A stretch of 5,287 nt of DNA from an uncultured Hyphomicrobiales bacterium (GTDB taxonomy: Bacteria; Pseudomonadota; Alphaproteobacteria; Rhizobiales; Beijerinckiaceae), in the NCBI GenBank assembly GCA_903903935.1, contig CAIVAX010000479.1, positions 1 to 5,287 on the forward strand, in the 5' to 3' direction. Shown one piece after another: positions 1 to 5,200 of this stretch. Each line of letters begins with the position of its first letter. Position 1 is the first letter of the stretch. The translations under genes and the position numbers were made by a program. The notes under the pieces were generated by a model. That model was given only the letters and a program-made list of their open reading frames with translations. It was not told where the DNA came from and ran no database searches.

Positions 1-173
1 CGATCGCGCAAGGCCAATTTGCGTTTCTTGAATCGTTGCATTTGCAATTGATCGGGCGACCCAATCTGTATCAGGGCAGCAATTGCCGCATCCAGATCCC
101 GATGCTCCTGCTTTAAATCCTCAATCTCAGCCAGAAGCGCGGCCTGCTCTTCGGCGGTCAGTTTTTCAGCCAT
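1..173 (-). CDS. DUF465 (YdcH-like) protein, partial: N-terminal 57 codons
   Basis: On the minus strand an ATG at 173-171 opens a frame that stays open to the window edge, so only the first 57 codons are visible. The product starts MAEKLTAEEQ and continues with acidic and amphipathic helix sequence (residues 15-35). It then has SPDQLQMQRFKKRKLALRD at residues 39-57. The run of basic residues followed by LALRD is the DUF465/YdcH signature, normally LKKRKLxLKDxI. Members are small (about 60-90 residues) cytoplasmic helical hairpins or coiled coils of unknown function. The visible part probably lacks only the last helix and tail. The gene diverges from a second DUF465 gene at 527. The ribosome binding site is weak (GGCAGG-like, upstream of GAATTC-ATG). 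The family call is by eye from the motif; nothing in the sequence gives a biochemical role. Confidence 0.8.
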   Translation of the reverse strand, partial: MAEKLTAEEQAALLAEIEDLKQEHRDLDAAIAALIQIGSPDQLQMQRFKKRKLALRD

Positions 174-526
174 GAATTCAGCCTGCCATCCAGCCTTCAG
201 ACTATAGATAGGACACGTCACATCTTACACTTGCCCGCCTGAGCGCGTTCTAGACTCAGAACAGAGGAGAACTATGGGCCAGCGACAAGCTTCCAGCAAG
301 TCGGCTGGGTGAGGCAAATCTTGCGCAATATCTTATAGCTAAACTTACACCTGCAAAAGGGCGCTTCAAATCGACAATTGTCAGGCGTGAATTAAGCTTT
401 AGGCAAGGCCATTTTGCAATCCTCAAGGGTGTGAGTGAAGGCAAGCGGATGTCAAAATATTTCTACTTGCTCTGTGTCAAATTCATGTCACACTCTTAGG
501 ATCGTCCGCACTCAAGGAGCTGCACG
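174..526. other. 353-bp divergent intergenic region, no convincing gene
   Basis: This spacer lies between the two divergent DUF465 starts and should hold both promoters. Reading toward the minus-strand gene there is an AT-rich TATCTATAG at 210-202 that could act as a -10 element, but I see no matching -35. Reading right, nothing close to TTGACA-N17-TATAAT stands out. Two things are odd. A good Shine-Dalgarno-like AGAGGAG (263-269) stands four bases before an ATG at 274, but that frame stops after 12 codons (TGA 310-312). A different plus-strand frame is open from 254 to the TAG at 497-499, without a start codon near its beginning. Together these could be a decayed small gene, but the codon use does not look clearly coding. 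A minus-strand frame across 256-444 is probably chance. Confidence 0.6.
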
Positions 527-715
527 ATGTCGATGCGCAATCATCTCGCTGAATTGAAACGCAAGCATGTCGCACTCGAGAAGGAAATTGAGGCAAGTCT
601 TGCCCATCCTTCTGCTGAACCCCTCAAAATTGCTCACCTCAAACGCCGAAAATTATCTCTCAAGGACGAGATCAGGCGCTGTTCCAGCGATCCGCAGCTC
701 CGCTCGGCTGTTTGA
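527..715 (+). CDS. DUF465 (YdcH-like) small protein, complete
   Basis: This is a 62-residue protein beginning MSMRNHLAELKRKHVALEKE. Residues 5-23 form a charged amphipathic helix, then an HPSAEPL turn (27-33) leads into the DUF465 signature LKRRKLSLKDEI (38-49). The short tail (RRCSSDPQLRSAV) is less typical than the usual ARLR-type ending. Alphaproteobacteria often carry two DUF465 paralogues close together, one with an HPS turn (this type) and one with an LDAAI...GSPDQL pattern (the type at 1-173). Both are here, arranged head to head. The start is supported by AAGGAG at 514-519, seven bases before the ATG. The protein is cytoplasmic, with no signal or membrane segment. The function is unknown; a two-helix hairpin or coiled-coil adaptor role is only inference. 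Confidence 0.87.
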   Translation: MSMRNHLAELKRKHVALEKEIEASLAHPSAEPLKIAHLKRRKLSLKDEIRRCSSDPQLRSAV

Positions 716-770
716 CCTCAGTTCGGCGCTGATCCTCGTTTGAACGCATTTTGCTATCAGGCGTCATCTG

Positions 771-796
771 CCGCCCGGCCTCTTGCCGGGAGGCGG
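771..796 (+). terminator. Imperfect GC-rich hairpin after the DUF465 gene, possible weak terminator
   Basis: The left arm CCGCCCGGC (771-779) can pair with GCCGGGAGGCGG (785-796) across a five-base CTCTT loop, with a three-base bulge on the right arm. Only a broken pyrimidine run follows (tcttcctgtcatttt), so it is at best a weak intrinsic terminator. It lies between the DUF465 and DUF1330 genes and could also act as an RNA structure in the DUF1330 leader. Confidence 0.35.
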
Positions 797-827
797 TCTT
801 CCTGTCATTTTGCGCCAGATTTCAATC

Positions 828-834
828 AAGGGAG
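828..834 (+). promoter_or_regulatory. Ribosome binding site that sets the DUF1330 start
   Basis: AAGGGAG sits six bases before the ATG at 841 and only three before the ATG at 838. The spacing favours 841, which gives an N-terminus MAKAYWV matching the usual DUF1330 beginning. It argues against the longer frame that would start with TTG at 751. Confidence 0.65.
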
Positions 835-840
835 CGAATG

Positions 841-1131
841 ATGGCCAAGGCCTATTGGGTGAGCATGTACCAGAGCATTTCGGATCAAGACAAGCTTGCG
901 GCCTATGCCAAGCTGGCAGGTCCGGCCATCATGGCGCATGGCGGTCAATTTCTGGCGCGTGGCACAGCTGCCAAGGCCTATGAGGCCGGCGTGCTCGAGC
1001 GCACCGTGATTGTTGAGTTTCCCAGTGTCGAAATGGCAGTCGCCGCCCATGACTCCCCGGCCTATCAAGCGGCTTTGGCTGCATTGAAGGGCGGCGCGGT
1101 GCGCGATCTGCGTATCGTGGAAGCAGCCTGA
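841..1131 (+). CDS. DUF1330 family protein (dimeric alpha/beta-barrel type)
   Basis: This is a 96-residue cytoplasmic protein. It shows the DUF1330 pattern: an opening strand AKAYWVSMY (2-10), a helix containing YAKLAGPAI (22-30), the conserved HGGQFLARG (33-41), a central strand with ERTVIVEFPS (53-62), and helix residues SPAYQAALAAL (72-82) before the final strand. Length matches the family, which adopts a ferredoxin-like dimeric alpha/beta-barrel fold related to EthD and ABM domains. No reaction is firmly assigned to the family, although H33 and R40 lie in its most conserved segment. The same frame is open back to a TTG at 751, but the extra N-terminus is unlike the family and lacks a good binding site. 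The next gene starts 62 bp later on the same strand, so co-transcription with the Pht5-like gene is likely. Confidence 0.88.
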   Translation: MAKAYWVSMYQSISDQDKLAAYAKLAGPAIMAHGGQFLARGTAAKAYEAGVLERTVIVEFPSVEMAVAAHDSPAYQAALAALKGGAVRDLRIVEAA

Positions 1132-1193
1132 TCACTACATTCTTTTTCGTTTCTCGCTAGTGCAGGTGAGGGCGGGCGCGCAATGGGGGAACC

Positions 1194-2180
1194 ATGACGC
1201 AAAAACTGAAACTCACTCTGGCCTGTGGTGATTATGAAATCGTCCGGGCGTTGAAGGAAGGCGTTGTTCAGCCCGATGGCATTGAGCTGAACATCCTCAC
1301 GCGCATGGATTCCAGCACGCGCCATTGGCGCTTTTTGCGCAATCGCGAATTTGATATCGCGGAACTCTCTTCATCCTCTTATCTGCTCGCGCGCGATCAG
1401 GGCATGCCTTTTGAGGCCATTCCCGTCTTTCTGCATCGGCGCTTTCGGCATGGCTTTGCGTTCATCAATACGGGCAAGAATATTCACTCGCCCAAGGATT
1501 TGATTGGCAAGAAGATCGGCGTCAAATCCTATCAGGTCAGCGCCATTGTCTGGCTGCGCGGCATTCTTGAGCATGAATATGGCGTGCCGCATAAATCAAT
1601 CGAATGGTTTTCTGAAATTGATGAGGATGTCGAATTCATCCCGCCCGCTGATCTCAAACTTACGCGTTTGGATGATTCCAAATCTGTTGAGGCTATGTTG
1701 GTGTCAGGTGAACTTGATGCCGTGCTGCATCCTGATCTGATTGATCCTTTCATTCAGAAAAATCCGGCTGTCGGCCGTTTGTTTCCCGATTACAAAACGC
1801 AAGAGCTCAATTATTTTCGCAAGACCGGCATTTTCCCCATCATGCATGTGATGGGTTTGCGCCGCGAGATTGTCGAGCAACATCCCTGGGTGCCGGTGGA
1901 ATTGTACAAGGCCTTTGAGGCGGCCAAAGCCATTGGCATGAAGCGGATGGAAAACCCCCGGATTGCCCCTCTGGCTTGGTATCGCGAGGCTTGGGAGGAG
2001 CAAGAAGAGGTGTTGGGATCCGATCCTTGGGAATATGGTCTGAGCGATCGCAATCGCCATACGCTCGAGACTTTGGTTGGCTATTCTTATGAGCAAGGTC
2101 TCATGAAACAGCGCCTCAGTCTGGAGACATTGTTTTTGGATGTCGATCAGGGCCGCAAGCGCGGCGGCTTTCGTATTTAA
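1194..2180 (+). CDS. 4,5-dihydroxyphthalate decarboxylase (Pht5)-like protein, NMT1/THI5-type fold
   Basis: The product is a 328-residue protein without a signal peptide, close to the usual length of Pht5-type decarboxylases (about 330). It opens with KLTLACGDYEIVRAL (5-19) and has the FLHRRFRHGFAFIN segment (79-92). The SPKDLIGKKIGV segment (99-110) is a hallmark of periplasmic-binding-protein folds. Further conserved-looking segments are GIFPIMHVMGL (212-222), NPRIAPLAWYREAWEEQEEV (254-273) and EQGL (300-303). Pht5 removes a carboxyl group from 4,5-dihydroxyphthalate to give protocatechuate in phthalate breakdown. Lack of an export signal agrees with a cytoplasmic enzyme rather than an ABC transporter binding protein, although many relatives are annotated as the latter. 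The start has GGGGGA at 1185-1190, three bases upstream. No phthalate dioxygenase or ring-cleavage gene is in view, so the true substrate may be another hydroxylated aromatic acid. The family call is firm; the exact reaction is inferred. Confidence 0.75.
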   Translation: MTQKLKLTLACGDYEIVRALKEGVVQPDGIELNILTRMDSSTRHWRFLRNREFDIAELSSSSYLLARDQGMPFEAIPVFLHRRFRHGFAFINTGKNIHSPKDLIGKKIGVKSYQVSAIVWLRGILEHEYGVPHKSIEWFSEIDEDVEFIPPADLKLTRLDDSKSVEAMLVSGELDAVLHPDLIDPFIQKNPAVGRLFPDYKTQELNYFRKTGIFPIMHVMGLRREIVEQHPWVPVELYKAFEAAKAIGMKRMENPRIAPLAWYREAWEEQEEVLGSDPWEYGLSDRNRHTLETLVGYSYEQGLMKQRLSLETLFLDVDQGRKRGGFRI

Positions 2181-2215
2181 GAGTGAGACCAAAAAAGCCC
2201 ATTTCTCGCAAAGCC

Positions 2216-2244
2216 ATAATCGATTATACCAAGCCCAATGGGCT
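2216..2244. promoter_or_regulatory. Two palindromes upstream of the Bug gene, candidate operator
   Basis: In the 92-bp spacer, ATAATCGATTAT (2216-2227) is a perfect 12-bp palindrome. Five... bases later AGCCCA-A-TGGGCT (2232-2244) is a perfect six-base inverted repeat around one base. A second AGCCCA copy at 2196-2201 could also pair with the TGGGCT arm. All lie 29 to 77 bp before the ATG at 2273, where an operator or leader hairpin would be expected. No regulator family can be named from the sequence alone. Confidence 0.4.
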
Positions 2245-2272
2245 GCCAGTCTGGCCGTTTAGGAGGAAGTAA

Positions 2273-3301
2273 ATGACTTTATTCAAACAGGGTGCAAAGC
2301 TGGCCTCGTTTGCCTTGGCGTCTAGCCTGCTCGCAGGTGCGTTGCCCGCTACAGCGCAGACGCCCAATCCCTTCAATGGCAAGCCATTGACCATGATCAT
2401 CGGCTTTGGGCCGGGTGGAGGCTATGATTCTTGGGGCCGTATTTTGGGTCGTCACATTGGCAAGCATTTGCCGGGCAATCCCACTGTCGTGCCCCAAAAC
2501 ATGCCGGGCGCTGGCAGCTTTCAAGCCGCCAGTCATCTCTTCAACATTGCCCCTAAAGATGGCACGGTGATGGGTATTATTGCCCGTGATGCGCCTCTGG
2601 GCCCGATTACGGGTGCAGAAGGTGCACGCTTTGATCCTGTGCGCCTGTCATGGATTGGCACACCTACCACGGAGACCAATGTCTGCATTACGACATCCAA
2701 GTCTGGTATCAAAACAGCTCAGGATCTGACTGAAAAGACATTGATCGTCGGCGATACGGGGGCGGGTACGGGCACGCGCTCTTATCCCAAAGCGCTGAAT
2801 GAGATCCTGAGCATGAAGTTCAAACTCATCAGTGGCTTCCCATCTTCATCCGATGTTTTTCTGGCGATGGAGCGTGGCGAAGTCGATGGCATTTGTGAAT
2901 CGCTCGATAGTGTGATTGGCAAGCGGCCCAATTGGATCAAGGATAAAGTTGTGACCATCTTGTTCCAAGGCGGTGCAGAGCCTAATCCCGAACTCAAGGA
3001 CATTCCCTTTGTCCTTGATCTGGCCAAGACAGAACAGCAAAAGGCCGAATTGCGCTTCCTCTATGCAGGCCAAGGCATTGGACGCCCCTTTGTGGCGCCG
3101 CCCGATCTTCCAGCTGATCGCTTGAAAATGCTGCGCGATGCTTTCAATGCGACAATGAAGGATCCTGAATTCATTGAAGAAGTGAAGAAGCAGAAGCTTG
3201 ATCTTGAGCCCGAAGATGGCCCTCATCTCGAAGCTTTGATTAAGCAGATCTACTCAACACCCAAGCCCATCGTCGACAAGATTGGCAAGCTCATTCAATA
3301 A
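2273..3301 (+). CDS. Bug/TctC family periplasmic solute-binding protein
   Basis: This is a 342-residue exported binding protein of the tripartite tricarboxylate transporter (Bug/TctC) family. Residues 1-28 form a signal peptide: basic FKQGAK, a hydrophobic core of Leu and Ala, then ATA before Q29. The mature protein has PLTMIIGFGPGGGYDSWGR (38-56), HLPGNPTVV (65-73), the strongly conserved NMPGAGS (76-82) and APKDGT (93-98), with IGRPFVAPPDLPADR (269-283) near the end. The GGGYD form, in place of the common GGGTD, together with HLPGNP, places it in a distinct Bug subgroup. C138 and C208 might form a disulphide in the periplasm. The binding site AGGAGGA (2261-2267) is excellent. Bug proteins bind carboxylates such as citrate, or aromatic acids (TphC binds terephthalate). 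Here TctA and TctB are absent nearby, so this is an orphan receptor in this window. The neighbouring Pht5-like gene hints at an aromatic acid ligand, by inference only. Confidence 0.92.
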   Translation: MTLFKQGAKLASFALASSLLAGALPATAQTPNPFNGKPLTMIIGFGPGGGYDSWGRILGRHIGKHLPGNPTVVPQNMPGAGSFQAASHLFNIAPKDGTVMGIIARDAPLGPITGAEGARFDPVRLSWIGTPTTETNVCITTSKSGIKTAQDLTEKTLIVGDTGAGTGTRSYPKALNEILSMKFKLISGFPSSSDVFLAMERGEVDGICESLDSVIGKRPNWIKDKVVTILFQGGAEPNPELKDIPFVLDLAKTEQQKAELRFLYAGQGIGRPFVAPPDLPADRLKMLRDAFNATMKDPEFIEEVKKQKLDLEPEDGPHLEALIKQIYSTPKPIVDKIGKLIQ

Positions 3302-3331
3302 AAGTGAGCATTCAAAACGCTTGATGAGATG

Positions 3332-3367
3332 AGCCCGGCTGAAAAAAACACTAGCCGGGCTTGTTTT
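3332..3367 (+). terminator. Intrinsic terminator after the Bug gene
   Basis: AGCCCGGCT (3332-3340) and AGCCGGGCT (3353-3361) form a perfect nine-base stem around a 12-base A-rich loop. TGTTTT follows at 3362-3367. It ends the DUF1330 - Pht5-like - Bug group, 30 bp after the Bug stop codon. Its T tail overlaps the possible csp promoter. Confidence 0.88.
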
Positions 3368-3389
3368 ATCGCTACTCAACACCTATAAT
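3361..3389 (+). promoter_or_regulatory. Candidate sigma-70-type promoter for the cold shock gene
   Basis: TATAAT at 3384-3389 is a perfect -10 consensus. Exactly 17 bases upstream is TTGTTT (3361-3366), a partial match to TTGACA. The -35 overlaps the T tail of the preceding terminator. Transcription would begin near 3396 and give a leader of about 125 bases before the csp ATG, which suits cold-shock genes, whose leaders are typically long. The -35 is only half matched, so the call is moderate. Confidence 0.5.
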
Positions 3390-3522
3390 CTTTCCATCGA
3401 TATTTGGCCGTAAGACTTGGCCCGCACTTGAAGTGCATGACTGACGACCCCCCCCGAACATCGATACTTCACCGGTCCGCTTATAACGGGCCAGCATTGT
3501 TCTATTTAGGAAAGGGTTTCCC
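3390..3522 (+). other. Structured 5' leader of the cold shock gene
   Basis: If transcription starts from the TATAAT at 3384, this stretch is untranslated leader. It holds GCACTTGAAGTGC (3424-3436), which is palindromic around one base, and a run of eight C (3448-3455). It also holds a hairpin GGTCCG/CGGGCC (3474-3479 with 3487-3492, seven-base loop), and GGAAA-GGG-TTTCC (3509-3521), which covers the ribosome binding site. CATCGATA occurs twice (3395-3402 and 3459-3466). The E. coli cspA leader is known to act as an RNA thermosensor; a similar role here is inference. Confidence 0.4.
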
Positions 3523-3729
3523 ATGGCTTCGGGAACCGTGAAATGGTTTAATTCTCAAAAGGGTTATGGCTTCATCCAACCCGACGATGGTGGCAATGAC
3601 GTGTTCGTCCATATCAGCGCCGTCGAGCAAGCTGGTCTCAAGGGCCTCAATGAAGGTCAGAAGATCAACTATGAAGTTTTGACGGATCGTCGTTCGGGCA
3701 AGTCTTCGGCTGGCAATCTGCGCGCCTAA
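3523..3729 (+). CDS. CspA-family cold shock protein
   Basis: A 68-residue single cold-shock domain starts MASGTVKWFNSQKGYGFIQP. RNP1 is KGYGFI (13-18) and RNP2 is VFVHIS (27-32). The RNA-facing aromatic residues W8, Y15, F17, F28 and H30 are all present, so it should bind single-stranded RNA and DNA as an RNA chaperone in the cytoplasm. The end, TDRRSGKSSAGNLRA (54-68), is the usual alphaproteobacterial form. Length is normal and no residue of the two motifs is missing. The binding site AGGAAAGGG (3508-3516) stands before the ATG and can fold into a short hairpin. The gene is flanked by terminators on both sides and is probably transcribed alone. Several csp copies are usual in such genomes, so I give no numbered gene symbol; cold induction itself cannot be read from the coding sequence. 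Confidence 0.96.
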   Translation: MASGTVKWFNSQKGYGFIQPDDGGNDVFVHISAVEQAGLKGLNEGQKINYEVLTDRRSGKSSAGNLRA

Positions 3730-3751
3730 TCGCGCTGTGCCAATTCTCATT

Positions 3752-3784
3752 AAGGGCTCCGGCATGCCGGGGCCTTTTTCTTTT
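3752..3784 (+). terminator. Strong intrinsic terminator after the cold shock gene
   Basis: AAGGGCTCCGGCA (3752-3764) pairs with the following TGCCGGGGCCTTT with two G-T wobbles, leaving CATG as the likely tight loop. TTTTT (3775-3779), C and TTTT follow. It lies 22 bp after the csp stop codon. Confidence 0.9.
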
Positions 3785-3788
3785 CTGC

Positions 3789-3826
3789 CTGGCCGATCAT
3801 TCTGCTCATCGCCTCTGGCCAGATCA
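3789..3826. repeat. Short direct repeat upstream of the MFS gene
   Basis: CTGGCCGATCA (3789-3799) recurs as CTGGCCAGATCA (3815-3826) with one inserted base, 26 bp apart start to start. The second copy contains the palindrome CTGGCCAG. It lies between the csp terminator and the MFS gene, where a regulator could bind. It may also be chance. Confidence 0.3.
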
Positions 3827-3849
3827 GCATTCCTGACTTAGAACGCAGC

Positions 3850-3909
3850 ATGGATGCGATTTTACTCAATCGCGCGGCTGTTCCCGCGCTTAGACGGGCC
3901 CCGAGATGA
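3850..3909 (+). CDS. Possible 19-residue leader peptide overlapping the MFS start
   Basis: An ATG at 3850 opens a 19-codon frame (MDAILLNRAAVPALRRAPR). Its TGA at 3907-3909 overlaps the MFS ATG at 3906 as ATGA. The overlap is the classic geometry for translational coupling, and the MFS gene has only a poor binding site of its own (GGGCCCCGAG before ATG). The short frame, however, also lacks a clear Shine-Dalgarno sequence. It has four arginines and no known family. It could be chance. Confidence 0.25.
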   Translation: MDAILLNRAAVPALRRAPR

Positions 3910-5138
3910 CCAAATCTGAACAACAGTCATCTGGTGCGTTGACAGTCTTTCGCAATGCTAATTTTTCGGCTTTCTTCGCCTCGCGGTTATTGTCCTCCCT
4001 CGCCTCGCAGATGATCGATGTGGCTGTGGGCTGGCTGGTCTATCAATTGACCAATAGTGCCTTTGCTCTTGGCTTGGTTGGCCTGTGTATTTTCGCGCCC
4101 AATCTGATTTTTGCTTTGATCGCTGGCCATGTGGCCGATCGCTTTGATCGGCGCTTTGTACTGATAGTCTGCTATCTGTTGATGCTCTCTGCGACCTTTG
4201 GTTTGTTCCTCATTGCCTATCAGGGACGCACAGAGGTTGAATTGATCTTTGCCGTTGTCGCCATTTTTGGCACGGCGCGCGCTTTTTCCAATCCGGCTGG
4301 TCAGGCGCTCTTGCCCAATCTGGTTCCCAAAGAGATTTTTGCGCGCGCTGTTGCGACAACATCCTCCGCCTGGCAGATAGCCACGATTGCCGGTCCGGCC
4401 ATTGGGGGCTTGCTCTATGGGTTTGGCCCCGATGTTGTGTTTCTTGTCACGTCTCTTTTTTACATTGCCTGTTTGATTGCGTTGATTTTGATCCGGCCCA
4501 GTTTGCGCATTAGATCCAAGGACAAGCTGAGTTGGGATTATCTGACCGCTGGCATGCGCTACATTTGGTCAAATCAAGTCTTGCTCGGCTCGATTTCCCT
4601 AGATCTCTTTGCAGTTCTTCTGGGCGGTGCAACGGCGCTGTTGCCAATCTATGCCCGCGATATTTTGTTTATCGGCCCCTTCGGCCTTGGTTTGTTGCGC
4701 ACCATGCCAGCCGTGGGTGCTTTTGCCACCGCTCTTATTCTTGCGCAAATATCCGATTTGCAAAAAGTCGGCCATAAAATGTTCATCGCTGTGGCGGTCT
4801 TTGGCTTTGCAACGATTGGCTTTGGCCTCTCAACAAACTTTTATCTTTCGCTGGGATTTCTGACGATATTGGGCGCTGCTGATATGGTCAGCGTCTATAT
4901 TCGCTCCACCATTATGCAGATCGAAACACCTGATGACATGCGCGGGCGTGTGTCGGCGGTTAATAGTCTTTTCATTGGCGCCTCGAATGAATTGGGCGAG
5001 TTTGAATCTGGCGTGTTGGCTGGCTTTGTGGGCGCTGTCCCGTCCGTCATCATTGGCGGCTTTGGCTCGCTGATGATTACGCTGATTTGGGCGCGCTGGT
5101 TCCCAAAATTGCGTGAGCGCGATCGGCTGACCAGTTAA
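3906..5138 (+). CDS. MFS transporter, MFS_3/EntS-like exporter family
   Basis: This 410-residue inner-membrane protein has about 12 hydrophobic segments in two halves, with a charged central loop near residues 198-210 (SLRIRSKDKL). Family signs are GWLVYQLTNSAFALGL (42-57), the loop 2-3 motif A variant GHVADRFDRR (74-83), ARAFSNPAGQALLPNLVP (124-141), AGPAIGGLLYG (162-172) and TPDDMRGRVSAVNSLFIGAS (341-360). These fit the MFS_3 group (transmembrane secretion effector), which includes the enterobactin exporter EntS and many drug-efflux-like proteins driven by proton exchange. Length is typical (400-420). No siderophore or antibiotic gene is beside it, so the substrate is unknown. The first in-frame ATG after a stop (TAG 3891-3893) is 3906, and no upstream start is possible. 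A strong terminator separates it from csp, so it probably has its own promoter, which I could not identify. Confidence 0.92.
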   Translation: MTKSEQQSSGALTVFRNANFSAFFASRLLSSLASQMIDVAVGWLVYQLTNSAFALGLVGLCIFAPNLIFALIAGHVADRFDRRFVLIVCYLLMLSATFGLFLIAYQGRTEVELIFAVVAIFGTARAFSNPAGQALLPNLVPKEIFARAVATTSSAWQIATIAGPAIGGLLYGFGPDVVFLVTSLFYIACLIALILIRPSLRIRSKDKLSWDYLTAGMRYIWSNQVLLGSISLDLFAVLLGGATALLPIYARDILFIGPFGLGLLRTMPAVGAFATALILAQISDLQKVGHKMFIAVAVFGFATIGFGLSTNFYLSLGFLTILGAADMVSVYIRSTIMQIETPDDMRGRVSAVNSLFIGASNELGEFESGVLAGFVGAVPSVIIGGFGSLMITLIWARWFPKLRERDRLTS

Positions 5139-5157
5139 GACTCGCAGTAAGGAAATA

Positions 5158-5200
5158 TACAACTTTTAGTTGTACTAGTTTCAAGTAAAGTACAATTTTT
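5158..5200 (+). terminator. Two overlapping AT-rich hairpins after the MFS gene, second terminator-like
   Basis: TACAACT (5158-5164) pairs with AGTTGTA (5168-5174) around three T. TTGTACT (5170-5176) pairs with AGTACAA (5189-5195) around 12 bases and is followed at once by TTTTT (5196-5200), as in an intrinsic terminator. The arms share 5170-5174, so only one hairpin can form at a time. The stems are only seven bases and AT-rich, hence moderate confidence. Confidence 0.5.

Noticed and set aside
256..444. Minus-strand 62-residue frame in the DUF465 spacer
   Set aside because: No recognisable motif or good binding site; low-complexity Ser/Leu/Arg composition typical of chance antisense frames.
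474..493. CRP-like TGTG...CACA inverted repeat before the second DUF465 gene
   Set aside because: The half-sites are too far apart for the usual TGTGA-N6-TCACA spacing and the inner bases do not pair.
740..768. Possible -35 TTGAAC upstream of the DUF1330 gene
   Set aside because: No acceptable -10 occurs at 16-18 bp spacing.
751..840. N-terminal extension of the DUF1330 frame from a TTG at 751
   Set aside because: The added residues do not resemble the family, the TTG lacks a binding site, and AAGGGAG at 828-834 fits the ATG at 841.
1704..2192. Long minus-strand frame (162 codons) opposite the Pht5-like gene
   Set aside because: It is antisense to a well-supported gene, has no family motif, and its length follows from the codon use of the sense gene.
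2846..3226. Minus-strand 126-codon frame opposite the Bug gene
   Set aside because: Antisense to a clear coding gene with strong family motifs; no independent support.
3482..3487. TATAAC as an alternative csp -10 element
   Set aside because: No -35 match 16-18 bp upstream, and it sits in the loop of a hairpin; the TATAAT at 3384 has better spacing, though this site cannot be fully excluded.
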